Shown here one piece after another: positions 46,101 through 61,100 of a DNA stretch of 64,000 nt. Below the pieces are notes generated by a model. It worked only from the letters and a program-made list of their open reading frames with translations. It was not told where the DNA came from and searched no databases. Source of the DNA: Nectonema munidae (lineage: Eukaryota > Nematomorpha > Nectonematoida > Nectonematidae); the NCBI GenBank assembly GCA_030549495.1, contig JAUIRK010000758.1:1-64000 (forward strand). Reading direction: 5' to 3'. Numbering within the stretch: the stretch's first letter is position 1; each line of letters starts with the position of its first letter. The position numbers were made by a program, and so were the translations under genes.

Positions 46101-49100
46101 TGGTTGTCTTCTACGACAAAGTTTTGAAAAGAGAGTAGAAGAAAAGTTTACGTGATTGAAGGAGAAGGGATTGGTAGAGTAGTAGAGGACGAAGGAAGCA
46201 TGAGCGCCATTGCGCACAGGTGGCTGCCAGAAGAATGTGAGGGATGTTGCTGTAGAGTTGATGAGTCGGAAATCCTGCGGAGGAGATGGCAGGTACACTA
46301 AAAGAAGGAAAGCGGGCTTTAGGCAGCGTTAATTCTGTGCATTGAGTGAATGTGTATCACTTCCTTCTCCACAGGAAGTGATACGAATTTAATTTTAAAA
46401 TTTCGAAATCAAAGAATTTTCCTTCCAAGGCATTTCATTTTTAGAGAGTGGGAGAAAAGAGTTTCACGACAAAAAAACGAACTGTACCCCAACTGTTCTT
46501 CATATAATAGATAATGCATATTATCTCCGGTAATAATCGGACAGAAGAGAAGAGGCGCGCAAACTCAGTTTTGCCAAAAAAAAACGCATTAACCTGAATA
46601 AACGGTTATTTTTTGCCATTTCGATAAAAATAAGCAATGCGATTTATTATAACCATTTTCAAAAATTTTATATATAGACAAGCAAAGTTTTGGTTATTTT
46701 GTTTTAAAGTAAAATGTGAAGAGGGATTTTTTTTTTGAATTAAAAGATATAATTTTCTCAAAGAAATTTGTTAATAAAGATATGGGTGCGCCTGAGTTAG
46801 CTAAGGGTAAACTTGAAAAAATTGGATTTTTGCAGCTCCAAACAAAATCAAAGATTGGATATAATCAAGAAAATTGGCTCTTTTGATAATGCATGTTTGC
46901 GCTTCCTAGAAGAATAAATGGCGATATCATATTGCTTACACGCAATAATGTGATTAAAATACCATGCCTAAATAGCTACATTAAACTATTTGACAGAAGT
47001 TTGAAACCTCCTTATAAGTGTTTTTGGCAAAAGAAAAAGTTGGCAACAATTTTTGCTCAATAATAAAAACATTTTTTCCGACAAAAACTTTGTAAGTGTT
47101 CGTTCATGCTTTAATAGAATTTTTATTGATGAAATTTCTATATATGTCAAGGAATTCGTGTAGCACAAAAAATTGTTTTAGTTTTGTCCATCTTTTTCCC
47201 TTTGTGTGAAAGAGAGAGTCTTTTAGATGAAGAAGGTGGACAACTTTTTGTAATTAAACAATGAACATCACAAATGATTTTATCAGAAAAAAAACTTTTC
47301 AACCGGCTGAATACGTTTTTTTCTTCAAGTCAAGAAATTTTTTTCAATAGTTATTTGAGAATGAATATTTTGATTATCTATTCAGTTTAAAAGCAAGAAT
47401 ACTCTATTTGATTAATATTTGAGCAGAGAAAAAAAACTTTTGAACTGGCTGAATATCTGTTTATATAACCTGCTAATAAAATACAAGATGCTGATAAAAA
47501 AGTCCAAGATCACCAAGACAATTCTTTAATCAGAATGCTTTGAGAGCGAGTAAAATCTGTTCAAAATAAATTCTTATTTTTTCGAACACGGTTGCAGAAA
47601 ATAAATTTCTGATGAAAAAAGATCTACCAAGAAAGGATCATCATAGAATGAATAGCAAAATTACATACTGTATAAGGTATAGAAGAAATGACGTAGAGAC
47701 TACCAGCCGATAACGAATTTGTAGCCAAATCGAAAGAGGTCCTATAAAGATACCTAATTTACTGGCAGGTGAAATATTATGAGTGAATAAAGATCACAAG
47801 GTGGTTTAAATAAATTTATAAAATAATTATCAGAGAAATACTGCAAGTAGAATTTATTTTGAAGTTTATAAATTTGACATTGATTGACAGGTTTAATCGA
47901 TTTTTTAACATATTTAATTAATTTTCATAAAAAATTAACATCACCACTAAATTCAGTATAGGTATATATGTGTAAAAATCCTTTTATAAGTATTTCAATA
48001 AAAATTTTAATTTTGACATGAACTGTCATATTCAAGTCATTTTTTGACAGGTTTAGTTGATATTTATAAAAATTAATCGTCATCACTAAATTCAGCATAC
48101 TTACAAATGGGTATATATTTGTAAAAAACTTTTTATAAGTATTTTAATGAAAGCTTTCATTTTGATATGAGCAGCATCCTTTTAATTTTATTAAAGCTTT
48201 CCTATAATAAAGAGATCTCAAACCAAGTAAGATAATTTATTTTTATAATTCAACGTTTCTATCATCGGTAAAATTTTTTGACTACTCCATTGTAGAACAT
48301 AAATTGATTCATTTAATTAATGATCTAATAAAAAAAAGAAAACTTCTAAGAGATGCTACCGAGTAAGACATTTCAGCTGGTAAACTCTCAAAGTGATCAG
48401 GCGTCGGCAACATATTGCACACATGTCAAGAATGGTACGCGGAGAAATACATAATGGCATGCACACAAAAATAAATATACATTTTTTGTTATAACTAATT
48501 TCAAGGTGAGAAAGAATTGAACTTTTTTTGCAAGGTGACGTTGTAAACTCCAATTTTTAGCAACACAGATCATAATATGGTAAAATTAATTAACCTCCTT
48601 AACACGCTCAATCTGAACAAAGACGCTCTTAAAAATAGATTCCAGAATAAAAATTCAATGTAACTGCAATATTTATAATTTGAAAATAAAAATACATTTA
48701 CTTGAGTGCATTTTGCAAAAATGGATTTTTGTTATAACATGTTTCAAAAGCATGCACTCTATTATTTGCTATAAAATGGGTGGCATGGCAGGTTGGTTGA
48801 GATCATGGACTCAGCACGGAAGCCTCTGGGTTCGATTCTTCATCGATACCAATTTGTTCATAGTTTGACATAAGCGGTACATCAGTGCCTTGTCAATGAA
48901 AACACACCCACGGTACCTTTACCTATTATTTGCTACTATGAGAATGGGGCGCCCAATGCGTTTATCAGCTAAGTTGGACACATCAGTGTCAAAGGGTTGA
49001 CGAAGCCTGGTCTAGATCATTTCATGTTTTGGTTTGCAAGACACATTTTGTGGATAGTCCATTAAATTAGGAGCAAGAGGATAGGAAATTTTTTCCGGTC

Positions 49101-52100
49101 TTTTTGCAAAAGTTTTAAGTACACGATATTTTGGGTAATAACGGAAAAAATGGGAAATTATATCTATAGGTAAATTATATTATATGGTATTTTATATCAT
49201 GCTAAATTTGCAAAAAATTGAAAAACGGAATCATGGAATTTTACTATGAAAGGTGCGTTTGATTTATATAGGAATATGGAATTTGAAGATGATGTATGTG
49301 GTATCTAGATGGAAAAGAGAATGAATAAAAACAAAAACAATGAAAAATAGAAGTATTGTCCGCAAATAAGATCTCCAAGATTTACAGGCAACAGAAGCAA
49401 CAGATGAAAGATAGATGTCATCACTCAGTACTAAAAAGCCCTTTAGAAAAAGAAATTACTGTGAAAAGTGATTGTAGCATAAATTTGTAGGTCAACTTTC
49501 TGACGATTAATAAAGTCAATTAAATTCCCTTTGATTACACCAGTGTTTCCCAAACTTTTGTTCTCACGGAAACCTATACACAAAATAATGGAACCCTTTG
49601 TTACCTTTTTTTAACAAAAAAAAAGTTATTTAAACATACGAAAAATGAAGAACACGTGTAAGAGGAAAAAACACAAATACATTTGAAACAAAAAATTTTC
49701 ACCAAACGCCTCAGTGAGATTTATGCAACTGTTTTTTCAACTTCAGAATTTTTTGAAAATTTGGCTCCATACTCGATAATTGAATTCTCATGTCTGACAA
49801 AGCATTCAGACGATTACGGCACTTGGTCTTCGTATTCGCATATTTTGAAAAACCAAATTCGCACCAATATATTGTCGTAAAAGGTAGAAGAGTTCTTATG
49901 GCTTTTTCTGATACTTCTGTATACTCTTCAAGAAGATTACCCCAAAAATATCTAATGGCACTTCGGTAAACTTATTCTTTAAATCAGAATCAGCTTGGAT
50001 TTCCATTAATTTTTCGTATTCCAATGATGAAAATCCTGTTGGTTTTTTAATTTTATAAATGGATTATGTACCCGATAATGTTCTTTGTTGTCTAAATTAG
50101 GAAAATATTCAGCAAGAGAAGTAGATAAACTGTTCAGATGACATTTTATTTCATGTATCGTTTCTTCGTCTATTTCTATGCAGACTCATTAAGAAATCGA
50201 TAATTTGGAAAAACAATCAAAATTACTACATTCTATTTCTGAAATCCAGTAATCACTGGTGGATTTAAAGGGGCGGAACCGGTGTACCCCCTCCCTCCTT
50301 CTAAAATTGCGTTGCCAATTGCTTGAAAAAAATTTTTGATCTAATTCTTTTCGTAGAACTCAAATATTATGATGATTTCTGCAACTTGTTTTTTAGATTC
50401 AATCTTTCTCTAAATTTTCTCTATCTCTGTTATGCACTAATTGATTACACTGATAATGAGATAGTGTAATCAAGGCAACCACAACAATTGAATTTAAATA
50501 AGAGGTAGTGGGTAATCGTCGTGTTATAAAGAAATTAAATAAGATATTATGATGTGCAAAAATCTGTTGTTCATGCATGCCTGAAGTATAAAATATCAAA
50601 AGTGGTCGGTAAGAATATTACTTTATGCGTACCTACAGAATATATGGCAAAATTGAAGTTCGAAAAAAACTTTTAAAGATAAAATGAATTTTCAAATCTC
50701 AAACTTTTCCCACTCAAAGCCCCTTAAATATTTTTTTTTGAAAAACGCCTCCTTAAACTATATTATTTCAAAGAAACGGCTCCTTCTATAAATTAAAAGA
50801 AATAAAAAAATTTAGACATTTGTTTGTGTGTGTGTGTGTATCTTATAAATATATATTCTAGGTATGATATTACTAAGAATTAATTTTTATATCACCTCTG
50901 TCACATTTAACTACACGATTTCTGTAAAGTACCTATTATTTACTACACTAAAACTAATTTCTACCCTATAATATGCAAAAAAGAAAACAGGTATCTTTAC
51001 TCTTTCCAAATAGATAGTAGACATTTTAGCATATTCAAAATTCATAGCTACTTCTTTTATATCTCTATTGAACGTGTACATCGAAACTTAATCCAATGAA
51101 TTTTCTATTTTTCTTAAAAAATTTAATTAACAACAAAAGATCAAAAAATTTAAAAAACTATAATATAAATTATCCAAAATTTATCTGGATTTCAATCAAA
51201 TAATAATTATTATTATTGATAGAATCTAAGAATTGCAAAATGCCTTCTTGTGTACGCCAACACCCATTTTGAGAACCACTGTAAAGGAGTAGTGAAATTT
51301 TTATCTCTACAAGGTAACGATACCAACTTACGGAGCATGTTTTTTCAAAAAATAATGATTTTAGAAAATGGTATATAGAAGCATTGTGCTACTTGACCGA
51401 CCCCATGACACTTGTATTATTGTTAGCAGAAAACTTCTTACCAAGTCCTTCTTTCATGCAAAGGAGAATTGCTTTAGTATGATTCACGCAGGAAGAGTTT
51501 TCGTAGAATGGACTGATAGAGCCTTTGCATATAGGTAAACAAGGGTCAGAGACATTTCTTTTTTCGCAACAATGCGTGTGATCGCGCTTGTCTACAAGTA
51601 TAAAAGAAAATAAAGCAGGCAATTCCTTCATCGTTTCTCACTTGGTAAAAGAGCATATTGGGATATCCTTAAATATAGCAGCACCAAATGAAAATAAATA
51701 AATAAGATAAGAGATGTCTAAGATACAAAATCTTTTACTAGAGGCATGGTGAATAGGAAAGAAGGAGTATCATAGATTTTATTATAACATATCAAATGCA
51801 TATACAGTAAAACTTCTCAAATCGATACATTTAGATACATAAGAAAACACAATATGGATACAGAATTTACGGAATAAGGAATATGAATTATATAAAAGAA
51901 TTTATTTTGTAAAAATGAACAAATGTTTTTTGCAAAAATTTTTATAAGGAATATTACGTAACGCGAATTTATAGAAATTTCAACTCCCTGTAAGGCATAT
52001 GTAACACATCCATAACCCCCTCTGTCTTACCACTTTAACAAACTCTTGTATTTCATATCACCCTCGGTTCCCCCCCCCCTCCTTTTCACCCAACCTCCCA

Positions 52101-55100
52101 TTTTTAGCCTAATAAGGAAGCGTATATCGATCTATAGATACCACATGATTCACAAACTTTTTCTGGAAATCCTTGAATTACGTTTAAGCAATATTAACCG
52201 GTTTGCAATGTTTTCTTCATAATATACACAATTGCAATTCTTTGCCAAATATCATTTAAAAAAGAGACTTTAACTTTTGAGCTATCTTAATGCACAAATC
52301 GATCCCCTAATTCAATTTTCAATCGTATTGGTGCTGGCAAAATATTTTGAAGATAATTTTCCAATTGATCTCCTTTGAACAGCCCCATACTTCATATTTA
52401 CCGTTTTGTAACGCAATTTAACAACGTCCTATCCCTCCATATATAAAAATTTTTGCATGTTTTTTTTCAAAAGCTTTAAATGTTTGAAAAATTCTAAAAC
52501 GTTTTGACAAAATTATAGGTTTATTTTTTCTCCATGATGAATTTAACATGATTGCTGACAAATTTTCATAAGTTTTTATATGCATTTTTTGTTTCATTCA
52601 GATATTTTTCTAGTTCACAATCAGATTTTAAAAACTATCTTTTATTTAAAATAGTTATCTCACATATATCAGAGATTTTTGTCATTAATTCTTTTCCTGA
52701 TAGCATATTCTCTTCATAACTCAAAAATGTGATAATTCAAAATTTGAAAAAAAATTTCAATATGTTCAATGTTGAGTATATATTCCTCATCTTGTGATTG
52801 TTAAAAAAATTTCAGTCTCGGTCATAGCTTGGTATAACTATGATTATTTCAAGAAATATTGATCATTGAAATTGGAGTAAAATTAAATGCAGGAAAAGAA
52901 AAATAATAAGCAAGTTAAAGAAATAAATTGTAAATAGCTTATATAAATTGGATTTTTATTTTCAATTAAAATTCAAAATTTAATTCAAAAATTTTGTGTC
53001 AGTATTGAGAATAATTTTCCAGTTTATTGAACTTGAATAATTTGCTGGTTTAAAATTTGTTTTTTTGGATGTAAAGGTTCCTGTTTATAAAAAATTTAGG
53101 ATTAGTCGGGTTTTAAATTTCATGGTTTTTGCTACGGGAGAGTGGAGTACGCAAACTCTTTGACCTAATTGGATAAAAAAATTTATTTTAATCAATCAAA
53201 TTTGCGAAAATCAAACCAATTATTCTATGTATCAAGTTTATTCCTTCATACGAAATATATTATATATATATATAGTGAATAATGTAAAAATCAAAGTTTT
53301 TAACTTTTATTTGGTACTAAAAGGAGTAGTATTGTAGCAAATATTTCAACAGACTCAATCTGTCTTCTTCAGTGCGTTAAAAATGAGTATTATTTTAACA
53401 CTCATTTTTAACGCACTGATGAAGACAGATTTAGTCTGTTGAAATATTTGCTACAATACTACTCCTTTTAGTACCAAATAAAAGTTAAAAACTTTGATTT
53501 TTACATTATTCACTATATACACAATGGAGTTTTCCTTATCCTACATATATATATATATAGATATACTAACAGGGTGAGTTACAGAGTGGTAAAGGTACCA
53601 TCGGGGTTTTTATCGAGAAGGCACAATTGCGCCGCTTGTATCGAACTATGAGAAAAGCAGGCTTGATGCGGGATCGAACCCAAGACCTTCAGTTATCGAA
53701 TCCAGCATCTAACCAACCCTACTCACGCCCCTTAGTATAGCTTAGTATAGCTCTATTTTAGTATAGCTAGTAGATAATATAAAAATCAGGATATAAAAGA
53801 CACTTCAAGTCCAATAGAGGCAGTATGTGGAAACTTGGAAAGAAAATATTAAAATAATACTGAAACAAATACATTTTTCAATAAAATTGAATTAAAAGAG
53901 CTTCTGACCAAGTTGTAAAATTTTTAAATTATATCTAACAAATAATAAATTGAAAAAATGAACTTAATTGAGCATAAACACTTCAAAAATTGAATAAATA
54001 CAAAAAAAGTTTATTGAAAAAAGTAATATTATTTAAATTAAATCGACAAAATTTCAAAAAGACGTATGCATTTTTAAAGCATGACTTGCCTTTTCACACA
54101 TTAACATTTAAAAAAATAAAATGTTCAACTTATTTTTAAAAAATAATGAACAAGTGATATAATCGATTTACAATAAAATTTAACCTTTACATTATCAAGT
54201 TTTGATTTAATTTACACAAATTGCAAATATCCTAATTATGGTAAACTTTATCCCTCGAATTTCTACAATTGCATTGTAAATGAACACAAATGAAATATCT
54301 TTCTGATAAATTTTACCTAATTATTTTTAGATTAATTTTACGCCCACTTTAATGCTAGTCTATTAACTGAAAAAGTTCGGTTAACTCGGAAAAAAGCACT
54401 AGTTAAACTAAAAATTGATATAGTGAAGAAAAACTGCATGCGTTTGTAGTGTGAAGGTGAGATGTTTAATGAAGGAAAAAGAAAATCAAGCGTACCTATG
54501 AGACAAAACATGATTTTGTAGAGTTCACTCATGCAAGGCGTCACGAGATTGGCATACGTTTCGATGGAAGCGTTGTAAGAACAGAGAGGGCGGCATCGTT
54601 GCGACACATCGAGGCAGCAAAGCGTGGCGTGGTTTTGAGGCAGGTGGAGTCTTGGAGCAGGATCCTCAACTTTGAGGGGTAGCGTCATGAAGCTGACGTG
54701 TACACTGGGCAAGCTGCTGCCGCCGTGGATGCCATTCGCAATAACCCACGTCTCATAGAAGGAGCCAGGAGTGAGATTTGCCAGGATCTTGAAACTTTGA
54801 TTTAGGGTGATCTTAACATTTTAATTGATACGGGTTATATGCGCAGCAGAACATCGAGGGGAAGGCATGATATATGTTTGGTTGAGCTAAAGTTCGATAA
54901 AGTATGGACCAGGGCTCGCAAGACTGCCGCTCTTTTGCTTCCTGGTACAGGGGCTTCTTTCTGCTTTGCAAAAATAACTTTCCATGTCATCTCATTATTC
55001 GTTATTTATTATAGAGGAATAATGGGCAATAGGATTTTTATGTGATATCAAATAATATGTTAAAATTTTCCCATTTGACATTTTAATTTGGCAGGGGCGA

Positions 55101-58100
55101 GGGGGAGGGAGGACGTGTGGTTGAGTTTCAGACACCAAATTCTTTTTAAATAAACTTTGCCTCCCCCTACAAGGGATCTTAACCCATTAAGTCCCAATGC
55201 TCCCATTTGAGAACATAAGTAATTTCATCTTCGTCTGCTTTTTTCAATGACTTTGAATACAAATCGTCTGCGTTTTTTAAATATCGTCTGATTTCTATGG
55301 TACTTAATGGGTTAATATTGCTAGTGAGGCAGATCCACGCGCGTAAACTCGAAACTAAAGTTGAAGGCATGTGCTCTTGATTGTATTGTAAAAAAATTAA
55401 TAACATGGAATTGCAAAATTGATATTATAAAATTTAAAGGTGTAGCAAAGTTTAAAAAATTACAAAATGCTAGGAGCATAATGCTGATATACAGTGAATA
55501 AGAGAATTAGTGAGTGCGATGTAGAGATGTTTCGGATGTGAAATCTTTTGCATCCGAGGATGCGGATATCAAATTTGTGATTCTAAGCAAACATTTAAAG
55601 TCTGTAAATTTGTGATTCTAAGCTATTCTAAGCAAACACAGTTTCTAACAACTATCAAGCGTACCTATGAGACAAAACATGATTTTGTAGAGTTCACTCA
55701 TGCAAGGCGTCACGAGATTGGCATCTCTCCTAGTTCTAACTCCTCTTTTAAAGGCATCTCTCCTTAGTTCTAACTAAGCAAACACAGGTTTTAACTTCTT
55801 AAAAATTTAGAGAGAAGATGTCAATGTATATGTGTTAACACAAAGAAATATTTATCATAAAAATTTTGGATAAAGGAAAAATTCAAAAATTCCGAAAAAA
55901 AACTTTGCGGTATATGGGAATAAGGAAAATGTTTGAAAATTGGGGGTGCCGATGTTATTGCGAATGTTGAAACTTAAAATCTCTAGTGCGATGTAAAGTT
56001 TTAAACATGTTTATTTATTCTGGATCATATGTCTATCGGGGGCATACATGCATTTATTCATAAATACGTTGAGTGTCAGATTTGGCACAGGTGGCAGGTG
56101 TTTGCCACCATTCCTCCTCTGTACATATAAATATAAGCTTAGAAAGAGCGGGTTAAGTGGCGTAGACATGCTTATCCACAAACACAAGCGTGAAATATGC
56201 TTGCAATTAATTGTGTTTTTTTAAAACTTGCTAGTAACAAACACCTACAGCATGATAAAGAGTAGGATGCTTATTTTAAATTCTTTTACATACACAAAAT
56301 TTTAGGCGGAAATACTTACTTAGTGGCTTCATGAAACAAATCCATAAAAATTTTAACCAATGACGATGCGCTTTATATAATTTTTGGGTCGATGTTAAAA
56401 TATAGGAAAGATAATATTATAATTTCTAATTGGTGCGCAAAAAAGAAGGGTTATAAAAGTAAAAAAATAAAAAATTAACTTGCTTTAAACGGCAAAAGAA
56501 TTTAGTGTTTATGAATTATGTTTTAAAGTTCTGCTTAAGCTGAATTTTTGAACATTTTTCGTAAAAATTCAAATATTGTAATTTTATATGATTTTAGAAA
56601 GGCTGAATTTATGGATTTTAAGTCAAATATTTACTTCACAATGAAGTTGACCAGAATAACGAAGCTTACGCATAATCATATTCTCGTTTATCGATGTCTA
56701 ATATATAATTTTTCTATGCTATTGCCTTCATGGTATTGATGGTTTTAAAAACAGTTAATGTGAATTATTTGGGACCACACAGCCTGTACTGAGTGTGTCC
56801 AACTCAAAGAAATGAGATCCAGAATAAAAATGAGAGAAATCATGCATTTAACTAAGGAGAGAAATAAGAAAGAAGAAACTTCTTCGTAGAATTCGACAGG
56901 AGTGAAAGAAGGTTGGAGGTAGTCATAGTCACTTTCAACCAGAGGAGAGTAGAAGAAGGTGTAGTTGGAGACTAAGTGGGCGTTGCTTCTCGGCTGTTCC
57001 CATTTGAATATCGCCACGGTTGCATCGTGTGAGAGTAACGTCAAGTTTTCAGGCTGTGACGGAATGAGTTCTATTGCAGAGAAAATACGATACACGAAAT
57101 GAGTGAAAATACAATAGCGCACTACTCAAAAATAAAATCTTAGGATCGAATATTAAAAGTCGGTCATTGAATAAAAAGGTTGGTCACCCCTGTCCTAGGG
57201 GGTTAAATTTCCATTTTTAAGGTATTTTAGTTACGTTTTCTATGTTTACTATGTTATAAGTTCGGAAAAATAAAAAATAATGAAAAGAGAATAAAAAAAA
57301 TGTTTGTTACCATGACCAGAGCGAATACATTTGAAAATGATATGAGCTGAGAAGAAGCAGGTTAAGCGGCTGATAGGGTTATCAGAAGACATAGGCAACT
57401 CGCCAGCACAAATCTCGATGCATTCTTCGGACAGGCTGTACATTCGACAACATCTCCTATGATCCCTGCCATCTATAAAACACAAAAATAGAAGTAGATT
57501 ACACTTTCCCTATTTAAAGGTAAAGTAGGTATCGTAAGCTGTTTTAAGCGGCCAACGACCAGAGTAGACTATAGTTGACCTTATAAGTATATGAACGTCT
57601 GTTTTACATTAGATATCGTCTGCTTATTATTCTGGTCCTTAACGAGTTAATTATTGATGCTGGATTTCAACCAAATACCTTTTTGTTTCAAAGTCAAAGG
57701 TCATGACAACTTTACTCAGGCCCCTTCTTTGAGGGTATATAATATATATATGTATATTGGTCTTGTTACCCAAATGTCATTATTCGTAAATTCCCTTTTG
57801 AGAAGTCATCGTAGACCTGGGATCAAAAGAACAAAAGTTAGGAAATGTGGACTAGTTGAAATTTAAAAATACTAAAAAAAGAGTAGAAAAGAAAACATAC
57901 CAATTAAACAGGGAAGCGATTTGGAGAATGAGGAGTAGCATTCAAACATACTTGCATTGTGGTATTCCAGAGTGCATACTTTGGACAAGCAAGATTCTTC
58001 GATGCCATGTTGTCGACAGCACTCTAAAAAAGGTGCAATTTTTAAAAAAGGAGAAATGAGTTTTGTGAATTAAAAAAAAAAAAGTTAAATATTAAAAGAA

Positions 58101-61100
58101 CAAATAAATTGGATCATGCTCTGATAAAATTATTTAGGCTTTGCATAAGTTTCTGCAGAAATAATCAGAGAACAGGAAAAAACTTTTCATCAAGAATTAT
58201 AATGAAATGGTATTGCGTTCAATCAGTTCTAACTTCCAGCGGATAAAGAAGCAGCTGTAAAATTTATTCACAAATCGAATTTGTACACCATAAGGGAGTT
58301 CCATGAGCAAAATAAATTTCAGGAAAAAGTTGGGGCTTAAAAGTTTTCAGGAACAAAATGACCTCTATTAAATCAATTTCTCAAAATCGATCTCATAATC
58401 AAAACGAGAATCGGACAATTTTTTTAAAGTTAAGGACCCAGGCACAGGGACTTCAATGAGTGATTGGTCTAATTCCATATTTGATGGCATTGATCTTTAA
58501 GGTATTATGGGTACAAAATATTATATTGCATTCGAACAGCTAAATCACACAATGCTCGTTTTCGTATGCTGAGCTGTTGTTCACTATTTGCTAACTATTT
58601 AGTTAGTTTTACGTAATTTGTTTCATTTTTAGTTAGAAATTGATAATAATAAATTAGTGTTGGTCTAATAGTTGATGACGAAATGACTTTTCAAAATTTA
58701 TGCTATGTTTGCAGGTTAATTACCATTGTTTATTTAGTTTATTGGAGATTTAATATAAAGAGATGCCAAATATTATAATTAGAAAATGATTAGGAGTCGG
58801 AGACATTAAAATCTTAAGTAGCTCCGGCTCCACTCATTATGATCAGGTTGGCTCCGGACTCCAGCTACCGAGGCCAGGGAAAAATAGAATCTATATATAT
58901 ATACAACTCTTGAAAAATAGAGAAAATATAATTAGCAAAAAATAAAAATAGAAAATTTTTACAAAGACAGTATCACAATCTTCTCCTCTTAATACATAAG
59001 CCATTGATCTAATACTGAATCTTTTTACAATCATGGTCTCCATTCTCACCTTTTCAAAAAGTAGAAGAGATGTAGAGATTGTTGGTGTACAAGTTATGCT
59101 TTGTATCACACATGATAATTATATTATATTATTGGTAAAGAATGTATTGGAATATTCATTTTTATCATTTATTCACATTTACCAGGATCCGTAAATATCT
59201 TTTGCAGAATTTCCAAGATTTTTTTCACTGAACACGTGGCCATCTTGACAAGGAATTCACATATAGGAATGTTGTATGGAGAAAATAGAAGTGAATTGGT
59301 AGGTAATGATAAGTTGTGCGAATGTCCAATAAGCCACAAATCATAAGGATTATTTCGACAAGGCTCAAGAAATTTTTGAAAAAGACTTAGCTACATAATT
59401 TATATTAAGCGAAACTTTTCAGATACAAATTTTTTTGCAGTTTGGCAGCTTTACGTTTACTTTTCATCAAAATATTTTAGCATTGTTTCATCAAATAAAG
59501 TCTTGGTAAAATTTTGGGCATTCAAAAAAAATTTATCTGCCTTTTTGTCGTCATTTTAAACATTTTTTAATTTAAATTTGTGTAGTAGTTCCTGAAAGTA
59601 TTCCTTAAGAAAATTAAGTATTCGTGAACTCGTTCGAATAGAGAGTGTCTATCGTGGTCAAGGATACCAAAGATGCTTTTGCAGAAATAATTCCTTGTCT
59701 AATCGCTGCACTTGTTTGAAAGCTAATCTCCCATGCAAACGTCGTTGTCACAGCAACATTTCATAGCACAATATTGATTAATTGTATTCTCTCTTTTTTT
59801 ATTACGAGAATTAGTTTTTATAATATTTTACTTTATAAAATAAACAAGAAACGTATGGTGTTTAAGAAACAAAATTGGCGCAAAAAACTAGAATCAATAT
59901 TTTCGATATCATACGCTTTTATACTTTTACTGATTGCGTATTTTTACTTTTACACCTCCACTTTACTGAGACCAATGTATTAACAAAATTTTTAAAAACA
60001 GCTTTTTTCATATCGATTATAATGCCTACTTCACGAAATGGTCAAAATGATTGATTTCACAAACGGGGCGTAACATAAATATATCTAGTGACATATTTTG
60101 GTGATCATAACTTTGTACCCTGTTAAAAACTATGCCAATTTTCATTGGAAGTTGGTTTTATCGAGTCCATCCAAAAAAATAAGTATATAGTATGTCTGGC
60201 AAACGCTGTACTTATATAGCATGTTACATAAACTTTCTCGTTGTTTCTTTTTATTGGCTCTTGCCTTTTACGAGATGCAGCTAACACAACATCCTTATCC
60301 TTACAAGTAGAGACTATACGGAGATATATGTTAAAGAATTATATTTCTACAACATATGCCAGGAGTAGGATGGATTGAGAGATTAGTGGAAGAAAATTGA
60401 AAAGAGGTGTGTACAGATAAAGTGTGGCAACAAATAAGAGTAAAAGATAGGGAGGTGAAGAAGAAAGTACATAATTTTTTCAAGGCCCGAATTTAAGAAG
60501 GAATAATTATTATTAATGATTAAATAAAATATCAAATCCTACGTTTAACGGAATTTGTACAGAAGAATCATTTTTTCTATTTGTATTTCAAAGTTTTTTT
60601 GTTTTTGTATACCAATGTATCTCTGTATCACGTTCTGTCGTCGAAAAAAATGGATGCTCGTTTCAGCTTCTTTACCTTTTTGTGATTCCCTACTACAAGA
60701 TGCGAAAAAAGATGAAGATATTTTACTTTGGTGGAAAGAAAAGGAAAAATGTATTTTGCTCATATATATCTACGTTTTTCTCTCATTATCTATACATAGT
60801 GTATACACACTAAAGTGAAACTTCCATATTTTTCACTATTTTTCTTAATAAATTGAATTGAATTGAATTGAATTAAAACTAGAGATGTAACGGTTATCCA
60901 AACATTTTTCTTTTTTCTATTTACCGTAAAGTTTTTTTCGGAATTTTTACGTTATCAAAAATTTTTATGATAAGTACGTCTTCATGATAAAATAAATACA
61001 TTGACATCTTCTCTCTAGATTTTTAAGAAGTATAAAGTTGCGTATGCTTAGAATAGAAAGTGTGATATCCGCATCCGCTAAAAAGATTAATTCTGAGATT

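Noticed and set aside
53570-53733. A functional tRNA gene on the minus strand
   Set aside because: A and B boxes are present, but no cloverleaf with an acceptor stem can be formed, and the same body recurs at two other sites, so it is a SINE.
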